Shown: piece by piece, positions 22,488 through 34,477 of the stretch
Layout: every line of letters starts with the position of its first letter
How positions within the stretch are numbered: position 1 is the first letter of the stretch
From: Chelonoidis abingdonii
Taxonomy: Eukaryota > Chordata > Testudines > Testudinidae
Assembly (NCBI RefSeq): GCF_003597395.2
Contig: NC_133769.1
Coordinates: forward strand, 175,315,956 to 175,379,955
Length of the DNA: 64,000 nucleotides
Reading direction: 5' to 3'
Position numbers and translations under genes: made by a program
The notes under the pieces: generated by a model
What the model was told of the DNA's origin: nothing
The model's input: the letters and a program-made list of their open reading frames with translations, nothing else
Databases searched by the model: none

Positions 22488-23211
22488 GGCTACATTTTAG
22501 TCACAGGAATTTTTAGTCAAAGTCATGGACAGGTCATGGGCAGTAAACAAAAATTCACACCCCGTGATCTGTCCATGACTTTGACTAAAAATACCGATGT
22601 CTAAAACTTGGGTGGGGGGCCATGGGTACTGGGGAGGGGGCAGTGTGGGGGCACCACAGATGCTGGGGGCAGTGGCCTGGGGGAACCTCACTAGTTGAGG
22701 GGGCTGGGCCAGGACCCCCGCTGTTGCTTGCAGGGCAGAAGCCACACCATTGTGCATGGCCCGGGAACCCAGTTGGTGCTGGAGGGGAGAGTTGGCAGGG
22801 CTCCCTACCTGGCTCCATGTCCCTGCAACTCCTAGGCGGTGGAGGGGTTGGGGGCTCAGCGGGCTGCTCCCACCACAAGTGCAGGCTGCTGCAGCTTCCA
22901 CTGGACAAGAACCACAGCCAATGGGAGCTGCATGGGCAGGGCCTGTGGGCGTGTGCAGCATGCAGCATGGAGCCCTCCCTTGGTCCCTTTGCTGCCTAAG
23001 AGCTGCAAGCTGTGAGAGCCGGGGAGCCCCCGCAACCTTAGGTACTCTCCCCCCTCCCAACTCTCTGCCCCCTCCCACACTCCCAAACTGCTGCTGCTGG
23101 GCCAGGGGCTGCCCAGCTCAGGCAGCCCCTGAGCCAACACCAGGGGCTGCAGACGTCACAGAAAGTCATGGAATCAGTGACTTCTGTGACCTCTGTGACA
23201 GACTCGCAGCC
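22488..23211. mobile_element. TTAA-flanked non-autonomous element with GC-rich core
   Basis: The ends GGCTACATTTTAGTCACAG and (reverse complement) GGCTGCGAGTCTGTCACAG form an inverted repeat. TTAA flanks both sides (22484-22487 and 23212-23215). A second inverted pair, AAAGTCATGGACAG and CTGTCCATGACTTT, lies near the left end (about 22519-22584). The core (22610-23160) is GC-rich and produces five overlapping long frames on both strands, none with a recognisable domain. TTAA duplication is typical of piggyBac-type elements, but the ends are not the usual CCC-type, so the superfamily is open. Confidence 0.6.
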
Positions 23212-26200
23212 TTAATAATATTTATCCCTATACTTCCCCCTCTATGCCATTTTCTTCTTAAACAGATATTTGACTCTATTTCAGCTGTGTAGGATGTAAC
23301 CTGTGCATACTGCAGCTGTCATTCATTAGTAGAGGGAAAGCTTGTGCAAAGTGATGGGTCTCACATTATAAGTGTAGCATTTATACCTCAAAAGGTAAAA
23401 CAATCAGGCTTATACTGATCCCCGGTGACAGTGTTGCATATCCAAGGGTACTCCATCAAACCACCCTTGCATCTCTGAGCCTGAACTCCATTACCTTCCA
23501 TATCTTTGTGAAATGCAACTTTCATGTTGGTTTTTTGTGTTTTTTTTTTTCTGAGAAAGAAACAGTTATTGAGATTCCCAAGTATTATCCATTGAGGACT
23601 CTAAAGGTTAGTATCAGAACCTGGAAGTGGATTTGGAATCTGATAACAGACTAGTGTCTGGAGCGATGCACTGAAATTATGTGTTTTTGTCCACTCACTT
23701 ATCTAGAAGGCATGCTGCTGTATGGTGAACAAGCAGATGGAAACACCCAGAAGTGTCCTGAATTTCATGAAACATCTACTTATTCAGTCTGGAAGTGGTG
23801 AAAACTTCAATTTTCTCATGAAATGTTCCTCTAAATTCAAAGTGTGTGTTGTCCAAATGCAATTTGATTTAAAAACAAACAAACATGTTTCTAATTAAAT
23901 GAAACCTGGGATATTGCAAAGCAATATGGATTCTTATTTCATAATAATTCTTCCCCAGCTTTCAAGACTAACAGCAGAATTTAAAAGCGAATATGGCAGC
24001 CCAGAACTTGCATTTTACAAAACAGCCACAGAACTCACAGTTTAAGACAGCTTGTTTTATTTTCTACCACAAAAGTAGAATGTGATTTTTTATTACTTTA
24101 TTCTGAAGAGGGTAAAATGAATTCCCATATATGGCATAAATTTGTTTGAACAATATCTGTTCTAAAATGAATACAGACATGATAGTCAACCTCATAGTCC
24201 CATTGTTTTTAAGATAAAAGCACAATGGTAAGGCTGCCAAATTAAACAAACCGGAGGAGAGATTATGTATGAAATATATAGCTTGGTTTGCTAGGTTTTA
24301 GGAAAAACCCTTAAAGATGCATTCTAGATTTATTATGGGAATACAACATAAAACGTTTGAATTGTGAGCTCTTAATCTCTGGTAAAATGCAAGCTTTAAG
24401 CAGCTACATTTTTAACTCTTCCACTAATATAGATATAATTATGAGAAAGGATATTCATACCAAAGATGCTGTTTAGCTAGTTATCGTTCCAAAACAGATG
24501 TGAATTGCCTGTATGAATGACTAGTCTCTCTGTTTTAGCAGAACAGTGAAACTAGAGAAGGCATGGGGAAAAATCTGACAGTTCTTCTAAAATGACAAAT
24601 TAAACGGCTAATTTTTGTTCCATTATTTGTGATTCATATTTATTTTGTATTGTCAAGCAAATAGGCAGTTCAGCTTGATAGACAGATTCCTAGTGTAATG
24701 ATTATAGAATGACCTTATTCTTTGAGAAACATTTGGTTCTGATTCCCTAAGGTTCAGAATGGCTAGACAGAAGTTACTTAAGGTTGAATGCAATTGAAAT
24801 GACAGTTGAGTGTGTGAGATACAAGCAGCATGTTGCTTCACAAGTCAGAAACCTCATAATCAGGCACTATTTGCTCTTTTCAGAGGCCAAATATCATTTC
24901 CTTACAATGGATATAATTTTCTTTTCCAGTAATATGAGATTTTTTTTGTAGTGTTGATTCACAAGATACATGGAGAAACAATGCTTCCAGAGATTCATTT
25001 TTCACCATATAATCTTGATTGAAGGTTACTATGGAATTTTCAAAGCAACCATTTGAAAGATTTATTCATTAAGGGACGTATGGAAAGGGTTTAAACTTAT
25101 TAAGGGAATGATAACACACTAATGACTTTAAACAGCAAATAATCTTAATAATCATTTCAAGCATTTTTACAGGAAATCCCAGTACCAAGTGAACAATCAA
25201 AGCTTTTCTTATTTGAGTTCAGTGGGTCTACAATTTCTAGTTTCGGTATTGGTCTTTTGCCTTCACTGACATAAAGTTTTATTATTTTTTTAAATCCAGC
25301 AAAATAAACTGGTGATAGTTAGCTTACTAAAATACTAAGTGGAGATAAAACACATATAGCTTTTACCACAAGGTGACTAGGCAAGGTCAGAAGCGACAAG
25401 CTTGGCAGTCCTCCTACTACCTAGTTCAGAATAAGGTTCCATTGAGTTTCACCTGGCACTCCAAGCTATTGCTTGTAAATCCTGAAACTTGAGTCTTATA
25501 TGAAATAATGTGCAAGAGGCACACAATGTGAGTCTAAACACTAAATGAAGGACTTCAAAATGGATGAGTCTGGCCAGTGGCTGGTAGATACAACTTTTAC
25601 ATCCCCGAAGTTATTTCACTGGTGGCTGAAAGGAGATTTCAACCAAGGTCTCTATCAATGAAGATTAGTTAGCTTTTAACAGAATAAACTAGTATAATTT
25701 TAATTACTTTAATATAACTATCCAAGCTCAGTTATTGGTCTTGTTATATTCCGTTTCAGTTCCCTGGCTGGATGTACATAAATCTTATCAGCAGGTTTCT
25801 GTGGCAGTACTCTTAGAAGGTGAATAGGAAATTGGCTTTATTTGAGCATGAAAGTTTAGAATGTTTTACCATGAGAATTTGTGCTTTTATACTCAATTGC
25901 ATGAATGTTTACAGAAAGTTAATACAGACAAAGCCATGAAAATGGCTTATGCACTTTTTTTTAAAGAAAAATTTGAACATTCACAGCTTTTGTTGAATAT
26001 CTGTTCAGCTATAATCACCTTATTTATATGAGCTTTACAACATTCTCTCCAACTCACACAGGTACAAAATATTCACTCTTTCCCATTATCTTCATACCAA
26101 AGGGTAAATGAGTAAACTTCTGAAGCTTAATTTTTGTGACAATTTTGCAAGGTTGGTTGCCTACATCAGATTACATAAGTCATACAGTAAGTTAAACAAA

Positions 26201-26296
26201 TACCCTTCCAAACATAATATTGTATCATACATAGGCACCTCCCCATTAACACAGATAGTATAATAGTTAGCACAAAGTCCTGGCTTTATTATTTCT
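23212..26296. other. AT-rich non-coding DNA, about 3 kb
   Basis: Largely unique-looking sequence without recognised repeats, exons or RNA genes. Frames here are short and featureless. This could be intronic or intergenic. Confidence 0.4.
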
Positions 26297-26752
26297 ATGC
26301 CACACTTCTGGGATCAGGAGGTAAATACTAAAATAACCTTTGCTATTTATATTACTATTGTGTCTAGAGGCTGTGCAAAAGTCTGCCTTACTTCTCCAAC
26401 ATCAGCTGTGTCCACGTCTCAATTTCCCTTTGTAGTCCACCCTCCTTCTGCTAGTAGGGTAGTTTCATTTAACCTTTTGGCTAAGTTAGGAAACGCCCCT
26501 CATTCAATGGTACACAAAAGTCAAAATCAAAGACAAACATCCTCCTCTCATGTAGCAGTTCTATACTAATTCCGCACCCCTACTACCTCCAGAAGGTGGC
26601 GGAGGTACAGGGGTGTCTGTGCTTTTCTTCTGTAGAGGTTCCATCCCAAAGGCTCTAACTAAAGAATCAACCATGCCATCTAGTCTCAAATGTTTGCTTC
26701 ACTCTTTCCTCAGGGCTATTTCTTACACAGGTTGCCTTGCCTTGCCTGTCTG
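26297..26752. other. Non-coding DNA with a possible MIR scrap
   Basis: TATTTATATTACTATTGTG and TCTAGAGGC at about 26343-26373 resemble the antisense tail of an amniote MIR1-type SINE. The 90-residue frame here has no domain. Confidence 0.25.
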
Positions 26753-26897
26753 TAAGGCTATATCTATACTAAGAGCTAGGGGTGTGATCCTCCTACTTTT
26801 GTACACACACTCACATTAGCTGTCATTGAGTTAGCATGAGTATCTGTACCCAAGCAGGGAAATCACACTCCTACCTTGTAATGCAGACATAGCCTTA
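26753..26897. mobile_element. hAT-like MITE with about 38-bp inverted ends
   Basis: Left AAGGCTATATCTATACTAAG with GGGTGTGATCCTCC. The right end read in reverse is AAGGCTATGTCTGCATTACA with GGAGTGTGATTTCCC. It shares its GTGTGAT terminal block with the element at 63281-63563. Confidence 0.75.
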
Positions 26898-27224
26898 GGA
26901 CTTCTTCCCCAGCCCAGCCCCAGGCTTCTGTTTTAAGGAAACAGTCTCAGATCAGCAGGTTAGCCTTCTGGCAGCGTTATAGCATACTTTTGTCCCGGGA
27001 CATCCAGGCTTCTGTTCCCTCTCAATCCCAGGAACTGCTCAGCTCTGACGTCTCCTCAGACTGGGGAGAGGAAAGGATGCTTCCTTTGGACCAGAAACAA
27101 TCTGTTCTCTTAAGGCTTGCAGACCTGCATTCATGAGCCCAGGTGGAAACACTTTCCTTAATTGGCTGCACAGCAGTTTCTAAGAGGTAGAAAATGACCT
27201 CTGCCTAGCTTCCCTTTCAGGGAA
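26898..27224. repeat. Possible dispersed repeat fragment
   Basis: TTCATGAGCCCAGGTGGAAA and neighbouring text read like retroelement debris, but I cannot name a family. No coding motif. Confidence 0.2.
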
Positions 27225-28400
27225 TTAGGCTCAGATCCACAAAGGTACTTAGGTATCCAAGGCCCACTTTAAGGCTCCACTGTGATCCACAAAACTCCTG
27301 CTCAGCTTCCCCCCTAAGCTCACTCAATGCCCCAGTTTTGCAGCTAAAGTTCCTTAAGTGTCTAAGTCTCGGCCTCTGGGCATGCACACTGCTGCACTGC
27401 TCAAGGTACCCAGATGCCTGAACCCCAGAGAAATCCACCAACCAGAGGAAAATAAGTGCTTATCTGCCTAACTCGCATGTGGAGTTGGATCTACTAGGTG
27501 CACTCAGAGGCTGCCTACCAGATTGCATTCTGTTCCAAATCTAGCCAGAAGACGAGGGGGTGAGACTGGTGACCACCTTACAACTTCTAGTCCAGCACAC
27601 TCACCTGGGATGTGGAAAATCCAGGTTTCCCTTCTTTTTCTAGTGGCAGGGCTGGATTTGAACAGAGTTTTCTCATGAGCTGTAACCACTGAGGTGTGAG
27701 ATATTCTGATGCATGGTTGTCTCAGTGCCTCCTGTTGAAGCTGTTTGATTCCATAAGTACTTAAAATGAGAAATAAATACCAGAGCGAGAATAACTCTGC
27801 AGCTTGGTGTTTAGGGAAGCTCCTGGGGAGGTAGGAGACCCAAGATCCAGTCCTCCTGCTCCCATAACCCTATTTACGCCAATTATAACAGCTTTAAGAG
27901 GAGAGATTGAGGAGACCCCTCTTCAAATCCTCTCACAGTCTCTGACTGAGGGAGAGATTTGAAGCTAGGACTCCATCATTCCCATTGAATGTTCTAACCA
28001 CTAGGCTAAAAGTTAGAAGGTGGGTATCAGAGCCTCCTGTTTTGTGTGGAGTGCAGCAGGTGCCTCACTCTTTTTCACAAGAAACGGACCTAGGCACCTA
28101 AGCGGGCCTGACTTCAGGAGAGGGGTTCCTGTTGTAGATTGCAAACAGAGATAGGCCTTATCGCCATAAGAGCGGGAGGGCTTAGGAAACAACCCTTTCA
28201 TCAGCATCTCCCATTGGCAGCTCCCTGACTAGGGTGCTGGCTTTTGTGAATTGCATTCTTAGGTTCCTCTCTCTCCACATACACTGTTTAGGGATCCCAG
28301 GCTCTGTGGATTACAATGTTGTTCCTGTGATGTTGTAGGTGCCTAAAAATTAGGCTCTGAGATGCTCAACACCTAAGTCACTTTGTGTATCCAGGTCTTA
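27225..28400. mobile_element. 1.2-kb non-autonomous DNA element carrying tRNA-like segments
   Basis: The ends are inverted: TCAGATCCACAAAGGTACTTAG at the left against (reverse complement of the right) ACCTGGATACACAAAGTGAC with TTAGGTG. Inside are tRNA-like blocks in both orientations: minus-strand GTTCAAATCCAGCCCTGCC at about 27641-27660 with CTCAGTGGTTACAGC, plus-strand AGATCCAGTCCTCC at about 27843, and minus-strand blocks near 27955-28010 with CCTAGTGGTTAGAAC. None folds obviously into a complete tRNA. It may be a MITE whose body was built from SINE or tRNA-like pieces. Confidence 0.5.
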
Positions 28401-28493
28401 GTCTCTTCCCTAACCAATCCCATTTGGGATATACACACCCCATCAAAGGCTTTAAATGAGAGCAGGCCACCCATTGTCTCCCTTGCTATTGTG

Positions 28494-28710
28494 CCTTCTA
28501 CAAGTCCTGTCCTGAAGAGTTTACACTCTAAAACAGACAAGGCAGTCCAATGGTGGTGACAAAGATAGTACTGCTATCCCAAAATACAGATATTTAACAA
28601 CTTACTCAAGGTCATACATAGAGTCTGTAGCAGGACCAGGGATTGAACCCCACCCTCATGGCTCCTAAGTTAGTAATTTGTTAACGACAAGACCATCTTT
28701 TGCCTCTGGC
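28494..28710 (-). mobile_element. MIR1-type SINE, antisense
   Basis: CCTGAAGAGTTTACACTCTAAA, then ACTTACTCAAGGTCATACA, then CAGGGATTGAACCCC (the reverse of a tRNA B box) is the antisense order of an amniote CORE-SINE of the MIR group: tail, core and tRNA-like head. Confidence 0.7.
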
Positions 28711-29641
28711 AGCTAAATGAAAATACCGGCTAGTGTTTTTTTTGCCAAATCTTGGTTCTTTACTGAATCTTTGACTTTAATGTGAGTTTTTCCTCAGGAA
28801 AGAATTAAGGATTTTGCCTTCTGTCAACATGATATGTTGTGCTATTTTCATTATATTGTGAATAAGTAACTACTGGAAAAGTAAAACTGTAACTAAAAGG
28901 TCAGACCATTCAATAAACAGATTTATCTTCACTAACTGTGTTACTGACAAGGTTTGAAACTTAAATCCAGTTTTGCAAGAAGATGGCTATTTCATGTATC
29001 AGAATAAGATTTTGATTTGTAAATAATTTGGAGCTTCATGGAAAGTAACAGTGCAGTATTAACATCTACAACAAACTCCTAAGTGCATTGTGTTGCACTG
29101 GGGGACTTATATCTTAGGAAGTAAAATACTTGAAAGTGTTACTCAGCTCTATCCACTTGAAAACCTCTTTCTTAGTCACTGAATCTGAAGGGGTTGCATT
29201 TAAAGTGCCTCTTTATTTTTCTTTCCTATTTCAAGCTACAAAAGGAATCCTATAGTATTTTTCTATCATCCATTGGTAGTGGACCATATTCACATCAAGA
29301 TTATATTTTCAATAAACACCAGTCAAAAGTGATCATTTTGGCAAAGCAGCTCTATCATGCTATGCATTTGGGCAGAGTAGGTGTGTCTATGATGTCACGG
29401 AATAGCTCATTCCAACCTTGCTTACACTTCTGTGGAGTTACTTGCAATTTACAGCTCTAGAAGTGAGATTACAATCAGGCTCTGGTGTCATAATTTTCTC
29501 CATAAAACAATTTGTCATCTAAACCATATAATGCAACTATTTTATGGGAAGACATGAGGTTAATACAGCCATATTCTTCCAATTTATCTTTTGTATTTTG
29601 GTATTCTAAATAATAGTAACAACTGGAGATATACCTGTCTC
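28711..29641. other. AT-rich non-coding DNA
   Basis: No recognised element. The 88-residue frame at 29194-29460 has no domain. Confidence 0.35.
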
Positions 29642-29792
29642 CTAGAACTGCAAGGAACCTTGGAAGGTCATTGAGTCCAGCCCCCTGCCTTCACTAGCAG
29701 GACCAAGTACTGATTTTTGCCCCAGATCCCTAAGTGGCCCCCTCAAGGTTTAGTAGGCTAATTCTCAAACCACTGAGCTCTCTCTCCCTACC
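29642..29792 (-). mobile_element. Cry-type tRNA-derived SINE, minus strand, B box lost
   Basis: TTGAGTCCAGCCCCCTGCC, CAGATCCCTAAGTGGCCCCC and CTCAAACCACTGAGCT (reverse complement AGCTCAGTGGTTTGAG, the A box) identify a tortoise PolIII SINE. Between CCCCCTCAAGG and TTTAGTAGGC about 20 bases with the B box are missing compared with the intact head at 17749. Confidence 0.85.
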
Positions 29793-30009
29793 AATTCTGC
29801 CTCAGACTGAGATGCAGGTTTGGCGCAATATGTTATATGAATATAGTCCGCTGCTCAGTGTGTTACATGTCTCCCCCTGCACTTGATCCACAGAGGATGA
29901 GTCTATTGCAGCCCCCAGTTGCTGAGCTTGGCTCTTTAGCTAAAGCCATAAAGCCTCCTTCTTTCACTTTTGACAGACTCTGATTCAGTCTGTGATGTGT
30001 TAGCCAAGA

Positions 30010-30500
30010 TGGTGGATGTTATCCAGAACTAGGAGTTTGTCTAGGTCTAGGAGTTAAACCTAGGATCCATGAAATTGTTTGGTGAATGATGGTTAATATT
30101 TATGAACCTAGGATGATTTTTAATTGTGCTATTTTTATGCTATGAGGGCTTTTAAGCCGTCTTTCCTGGGGATGAAAATATCATTGATGTATTCCAGGTA
30201 TATCATTGGTTTCATGGTGCATTTGTCCAGCAATTCATCTTCAATGTGGCCCATGAAGAGTTTGGCTTGTTGGGGAGCCATATTAATACTCATGGCTGTT
30301 CCCATGGTTTGGACAAAGTGTTCATTGTTGAATGTAAAATGTTATGGGTGAGAATGAAATGCATGAGTTTGGCCATGTGTTTGGGGTGGATATGTGAGGA
30401 TCATCCACTGTCCTGTAAATATTTGAGGCAGGCAGCTATGCCATCTTTGTGAGGGGTGTTGGTGTATAGATAAGTGACATCTATGATGGCAAGCCTGGGA
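30010..30500 (-). pseudogene. Penelope-like reverse transcriptase fragment
   Basis: Minus-strand translation, with frame breaks and stops, gives VTYLYTNTPHKDG (about 30441-30485), then NMAPQQAKLFMGHIE and LDKCTMKP, then YLEYINDIFI (about 30171-30200). These are the finger and palm motifs of Penelope-like reverse transcriptases, including the conserved MAPxxANLFMG block and the catalytic YIDD box. Here the box reads YIND, so one catalytic aspartate is lost. The 75-residue plus frame at 30124-30351 is its antisense. Confidence 0.75.
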
Positions 30501-30790
30501 GCTTAAATTCATTACTCTGCTAGACACTAAAAAACATGGACTGAACAGAGACTCTGGATTTATGGCTTATTACAACAATCTGTAACAGGTCACTTAGAAT
30601 CACTCCTTAGAATATGTGCTAATTGCTTGTGCTAAACAGTCTGTTCCACCTTTCCTTTTGCTGTGATGCTGGGAGTTCCTTTTCTAAACCTGAGGAAGAG
30701 CTTAGTGTGGCTTGAAAACTTGTCTCTCTCACCAACAGAAGTTGGTCCAATAAAAGATATTGCTTCACATGCCTTGTCTCACTACTTTAG
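30501..30790 (-). mobile_element. Terminal arm of Penelope-like family B
   Basis: On the plus strand it reads TGAGGAAGAGCTTAGTGTGG, then CTTGTCTCTCTCACCAACAG, then AAGTTGGTCCAATAAAAGAT and CCTTGTCTC. Because arms of this family are inverted, this is the 5' arm of an element whose polymerase relic at 30010-30500 lies on the minus strand. The opposite arm was not found. Confidence 0.6.
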
Positions 30791-31018
30791 GATGCAATTC
30801 ATCCAGAGAAAAGGTCCCCTACAATATCTGAAGTGATACATGACATGGAATCTTATGCAGGTCCTCTACGTGGTTGGGAGGGGAGAAATTAACTCCCTGA
30901 CCACAGTAATTACAAGGCTTAAGGCTTACATGGGACTTAAGCGGAACATACTAATTGTGAAAGTGTACTTGGTAAAACTGTGAGTTGTAACTATGTGGGT
31001 TCCAGGGTAGAAGAGAGC

Positions 31019-31200
31019 GAGTTAATATATTTTATTGGACCAACTTGTGCGGGTGACAGAGAAAGTGAGAGAGAAAAAAAAAACTTTTGAGTTTACACAA
31101 GCTCTTCTTTAGGATTTATGTTAGCTTGAATGTTTGTCTCTCACATGAGCAGAAGTTGCTCCAGTAAGAGATATGACCTCTCCTCCCTTGTCTCTCTACT
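31019..31200. mobile_element. Foldback copy of the Penelope-like family B arms
   Basis: GAGTTAATATATTTTATTGG with ACCAACTTGTGCGGGTGACAG is mirrored by GAGCAGAAGTTGCTCCAGTA and AGAGATATGACCTC. Two arms meet almost directly, without internal sequence. It is related to the copies at 22195 and 30501. Confidence 0.6.
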
Positions 31201-33280
31201 TGGTGAAACTGATATTCAATCAGTGTGCTATTTATGCCATGCACACAACAGATTTGCTTCATAATTTTCTAAGCAGAGTCTATAAAACAGTGGAAGCACA
31301 CAATGCCCATATTTAATCTCACTTTGCAGCTGGTAGAGAGTTTCTGATTTTTACAAAAGTACAAATAGATCCTTCAAAACAAACCTTAGCTTTTCAAATG
31401 TTTTTTTAATACTACAACATATATTTGCACTTCTAATAAAGGAAGAATGAACTAAATTGTGTTATAAATTATAGTAATTTAATGCAGCATACTGTAATGT
31501 TAATAAAGTGCACAACATACAATTATGGTGATTAACTTAAATTTCAGAAAAGTTGTGTCATTAAAGAGACATCATAATACTTTATGTAATTGGTTCTTAC
31601 TCTCTTATAAAAATCAGCATTTAAAATGCACAAAATTGTATTAAAATGAAAGCTCCAGTTTAATGAATATATAAAGCTAAGTACATCTTTTAACTTCCAA
31701 GTGTATTTCATAAAAGTCTAATTTCTTCAGTGGTAATCTAAAAATTACTAAAAATTTCTGTCACTTTGCTACAATAAAATTACATTTGTGAATAAGGAAA
31801 AAAATAAGTTATTTCTTCTTCTCTAGGTATATTTTAATTGTGGTTAAGATCCTCAGCTAAACAAATTAGAATTATTTAAAAGAAAATTGAAAATAATTCT
31901 ATGGCAAGCAGGCTTTAGCACCTCTTACTCATATTACTTACAATCTGAGTTTTACATGAACCACGAGAGCAGGATTTAATCCATTTTAATTACAGATGGT
32001 CCTGAAATCAAAAGCAGGAATCTGAATACCTCCAATCTTTGTAGAAGTTTTGGATCCATCTTTGCAGCTAGCTTTTTCTCTGAACCAAATGAACTGAAAT
32101 AAAAGCCCAAAGACTTCCTTCCACCCCAAAAACTTTAGAAAAAAATTCAGATCCAGATTCAAACATATGGCTGTGTTCCGTCATTAATTATGCTAGGCTT
32201 TGTAACTTGATTTCAGATTAACAGTGCTATGGATGGGCAAGTGTTGGTACCGTTGAGTCATAGACAGTGTATGAATTAGTGATGCATGTTTTATCTGATT
32301 TAATGAAGACAAGAAGCTGAACCCACTCAAAATGTCAATGTTAAATTAATGTCAATGAATTAGTATTAATCCTAAACTCAAATTGGAATATCATGTTTTA
32401 TAAATCAGGTGAATTATAGAATATAGATATTTCTCATCTGTTCTCCAAAGACTGTAACTTGTAGGTTAAGAGAAATAAAAATTTCAATTAATGCTACATT
32501 GTTTATTGGCTTCTGCCTCATTTTGAGTTTAATGATTAGAAAAGAGCCATAATACACTGTGAGAGATAATGCTAATGGCATGCCACACTTTTTGAATCGT
32601 GCCAGGGTGACTGGTTCATTTCTTCTGTGTCTGAGAAACATAATTTCTGACCAAACCTGGTGTTATTTAGCATTAATAGACTTCTCATTTCATTAAGTGT
32701 TTGTAAATTATATAATTTTTCAAAATAACTAATTTTTTGAGAATTATCCATAGATTCACCCAAAGTTTAGAGATTTTGAAGATATTCTCAAAAATGGATG
32801 AAATTCTCGGTCAGTATCAATGATTTGTAGAGGAATTGGTCCATACTTTTGGCAACAGCCAACAGATTCACAGTAAAATTACCTATTTTATAAATTTTGC
32901 TCTTTCTGTGTGCGCATTGACTTCTTCAAATTGCAGTTCCTTCAAATTCATGTGTTATTCAGAATTATGCCACATGCTTTTTGTGAATTTCTTTTCACTG
33001 TAGATCAGGAACAATTCACTAAGTATTAGATACCAAGTATTCAAAATCTGAACACATAAAACCGAAGTAGAGAATCTTAGAAAGCTTTAAATGTTGCTCA
33101 TTCTGGGACACTAGGCATTATGCACAAAGACTACTGTAAGAACTCCTGCTGATTTCAGACTAGTATACATTGAATTTTCTATTAATAGATTCACACAAAG
33201 TAATTACACATCTATGTTTGATTTGAGCTGTAGTTATATTTACAGCAGAACAAAAATTTATGTTTTCGATTTGGTAGCTA
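31201..33280. other. AT-rich non-coding DNA, about 2 kb
   Basis: Unique-looking. No recognised repeats or exons. Confidence 0.4.
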
Positions 33281-33520
33281 GCCATAATTTTTTTTTTAAA
33301 TTGTTTTGCTTTGAAATGAAACTGTCTTTCTTTTGGTTTTGTTCATCAAAATGAAAAAGTAAGACCAACCATAAAATGTTTTGTGTTCAATGAAACATTT
33401 TCAATGTCAATTTGTTTGTTTTTTGGCCGAAAATATTTGCTGAATTTGCCCCCCCAAAATGCATTTTTCAGCATATTTAATAGTCACCAAAAAAAAAAAT
33501 ACCCAGCTCTAGTAATACTC
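33281..33520. mobile_element. A/T-rich MITE-like repeat
   Basis: Alternating ATGAAACTG, TTTTGTTCATCAAAATG, CAATGAAACATTTTCAATG and a closing TACCCAGCTCTAG resemble a common turtle repeat of TTTTCA/TGAAAA words that ends in an AGCTCTA string. The family assignment is from memory. Confidence 0.35.
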
Positions 33521-34083
33521 TAGTAATATCTGTCTAGTTTATTTAAATCCTTCCATATCAGGACTTTGGAAAGCAACTTTTAGAACCTTATTTCCCTCCT
33601 GTGTTAATGTCTCATTTCTAAAACACCTTTACTTTTCCTCAGCATACAACTAAAAGAAATAGTCACAGCAGTAAAGAACAGAGGAATTGGTCTTTCAAAC
33701 AGAGGGGTTTATGATCTAGGCAAATGACAAGGGACCATTCTGTGTACTGGAACCTGAATAGTTTAGCCATCACAATCTGGCACTTCTGTTAATGGCGAAT
33801 ACTGCATAGATTCTACCATTAACAATTCTTGTGATTTTATTACGGAGCTCAAAATATTTGGTATTTTTCTTAAAGTCCCTTTAGTCCTGAGATTTCATGA
33901 GAATTTAATCTTTCATTAAAAAAAAAAAGTTTCTAACCCTCATGACAGAGAAACAAGTTTGAAAACAGGAAACCTCAAACACTCAGAAATCAGAAGGCAA
34001 ATAAAATATAGTTCAAATTTACTATTTTGAATCAAATCTCATGATTTTGTGGGGTCTGATTCATGAAGGTTTGGCAATACTGA

Positions 34084-34190
34084 AATGTTACAGCCAGAAG
34101 GGACAAAGATGATCTTGTCTGACTCCATGCATATCAAACACTGGAATTTCACCCCAAAATATCTGTGTTTTAGCCCAAACATGTAACCCT
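34084..34190 (-). mobile_element. CR1-related 3' fragment, minus strand
   Basis: ACAGCCAGAAGGGACAAAGA, TGATCTTGTCTGACTCCATG and GGAATTTCACCCC match the antisense 3' region of the CR1-like element at 59965-60330 (GATCATCTTTTCTGACCTCC, CAGAACCTCACCC). Confidence 0.6.
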
Positions 34191-34235
34191 GAAATTCCTT
34201 TTTTCCAGGCACTAGAGCAATGAAAATTCAATTTT

Positions 34236-34272
34236 ACAGATCCAGACTAACACGGATACCCCTCTGATAATT
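34236..34272 (+). mobile_element. 3'-tail fragment of Penelope-like family A
   Basis: ACAGATCCAGACTAACACGG with ATACCCCTCTGATA is nearly identical to the terminal tail of the complete copy at 51674-51712. It is a severely 5'-truncated insertion of about 40 bases. Confidence 0.75.
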
Positions 34273-34477
34273 GTTTGAATGTTTGCAAAAAACACACATA
34301 CAAGGGGTCCACAAATGCCACTGAAGCAAATTCATTTTTAAATGCCAGTGAATACTCACAGAAACATATTTGTCTTAGTCATCTGGTTCTACTATTTGTA
34401 CCTCAGCCACCACTTACAGCAGTGACAAGAAAAAAAGATTGGTGGTTGGGATTCTTGAAGTGTGAGAGGAGGAGAGC

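Noticed and set aside
22497..23292. Five overlapping frames of 94-193 residues in a GC-rich block
   Set aside because: They follow from high GC content in the core of a non-autonomous element; Pro/Gly/Ala-rich composition, no domain, frames on both strands equally long.
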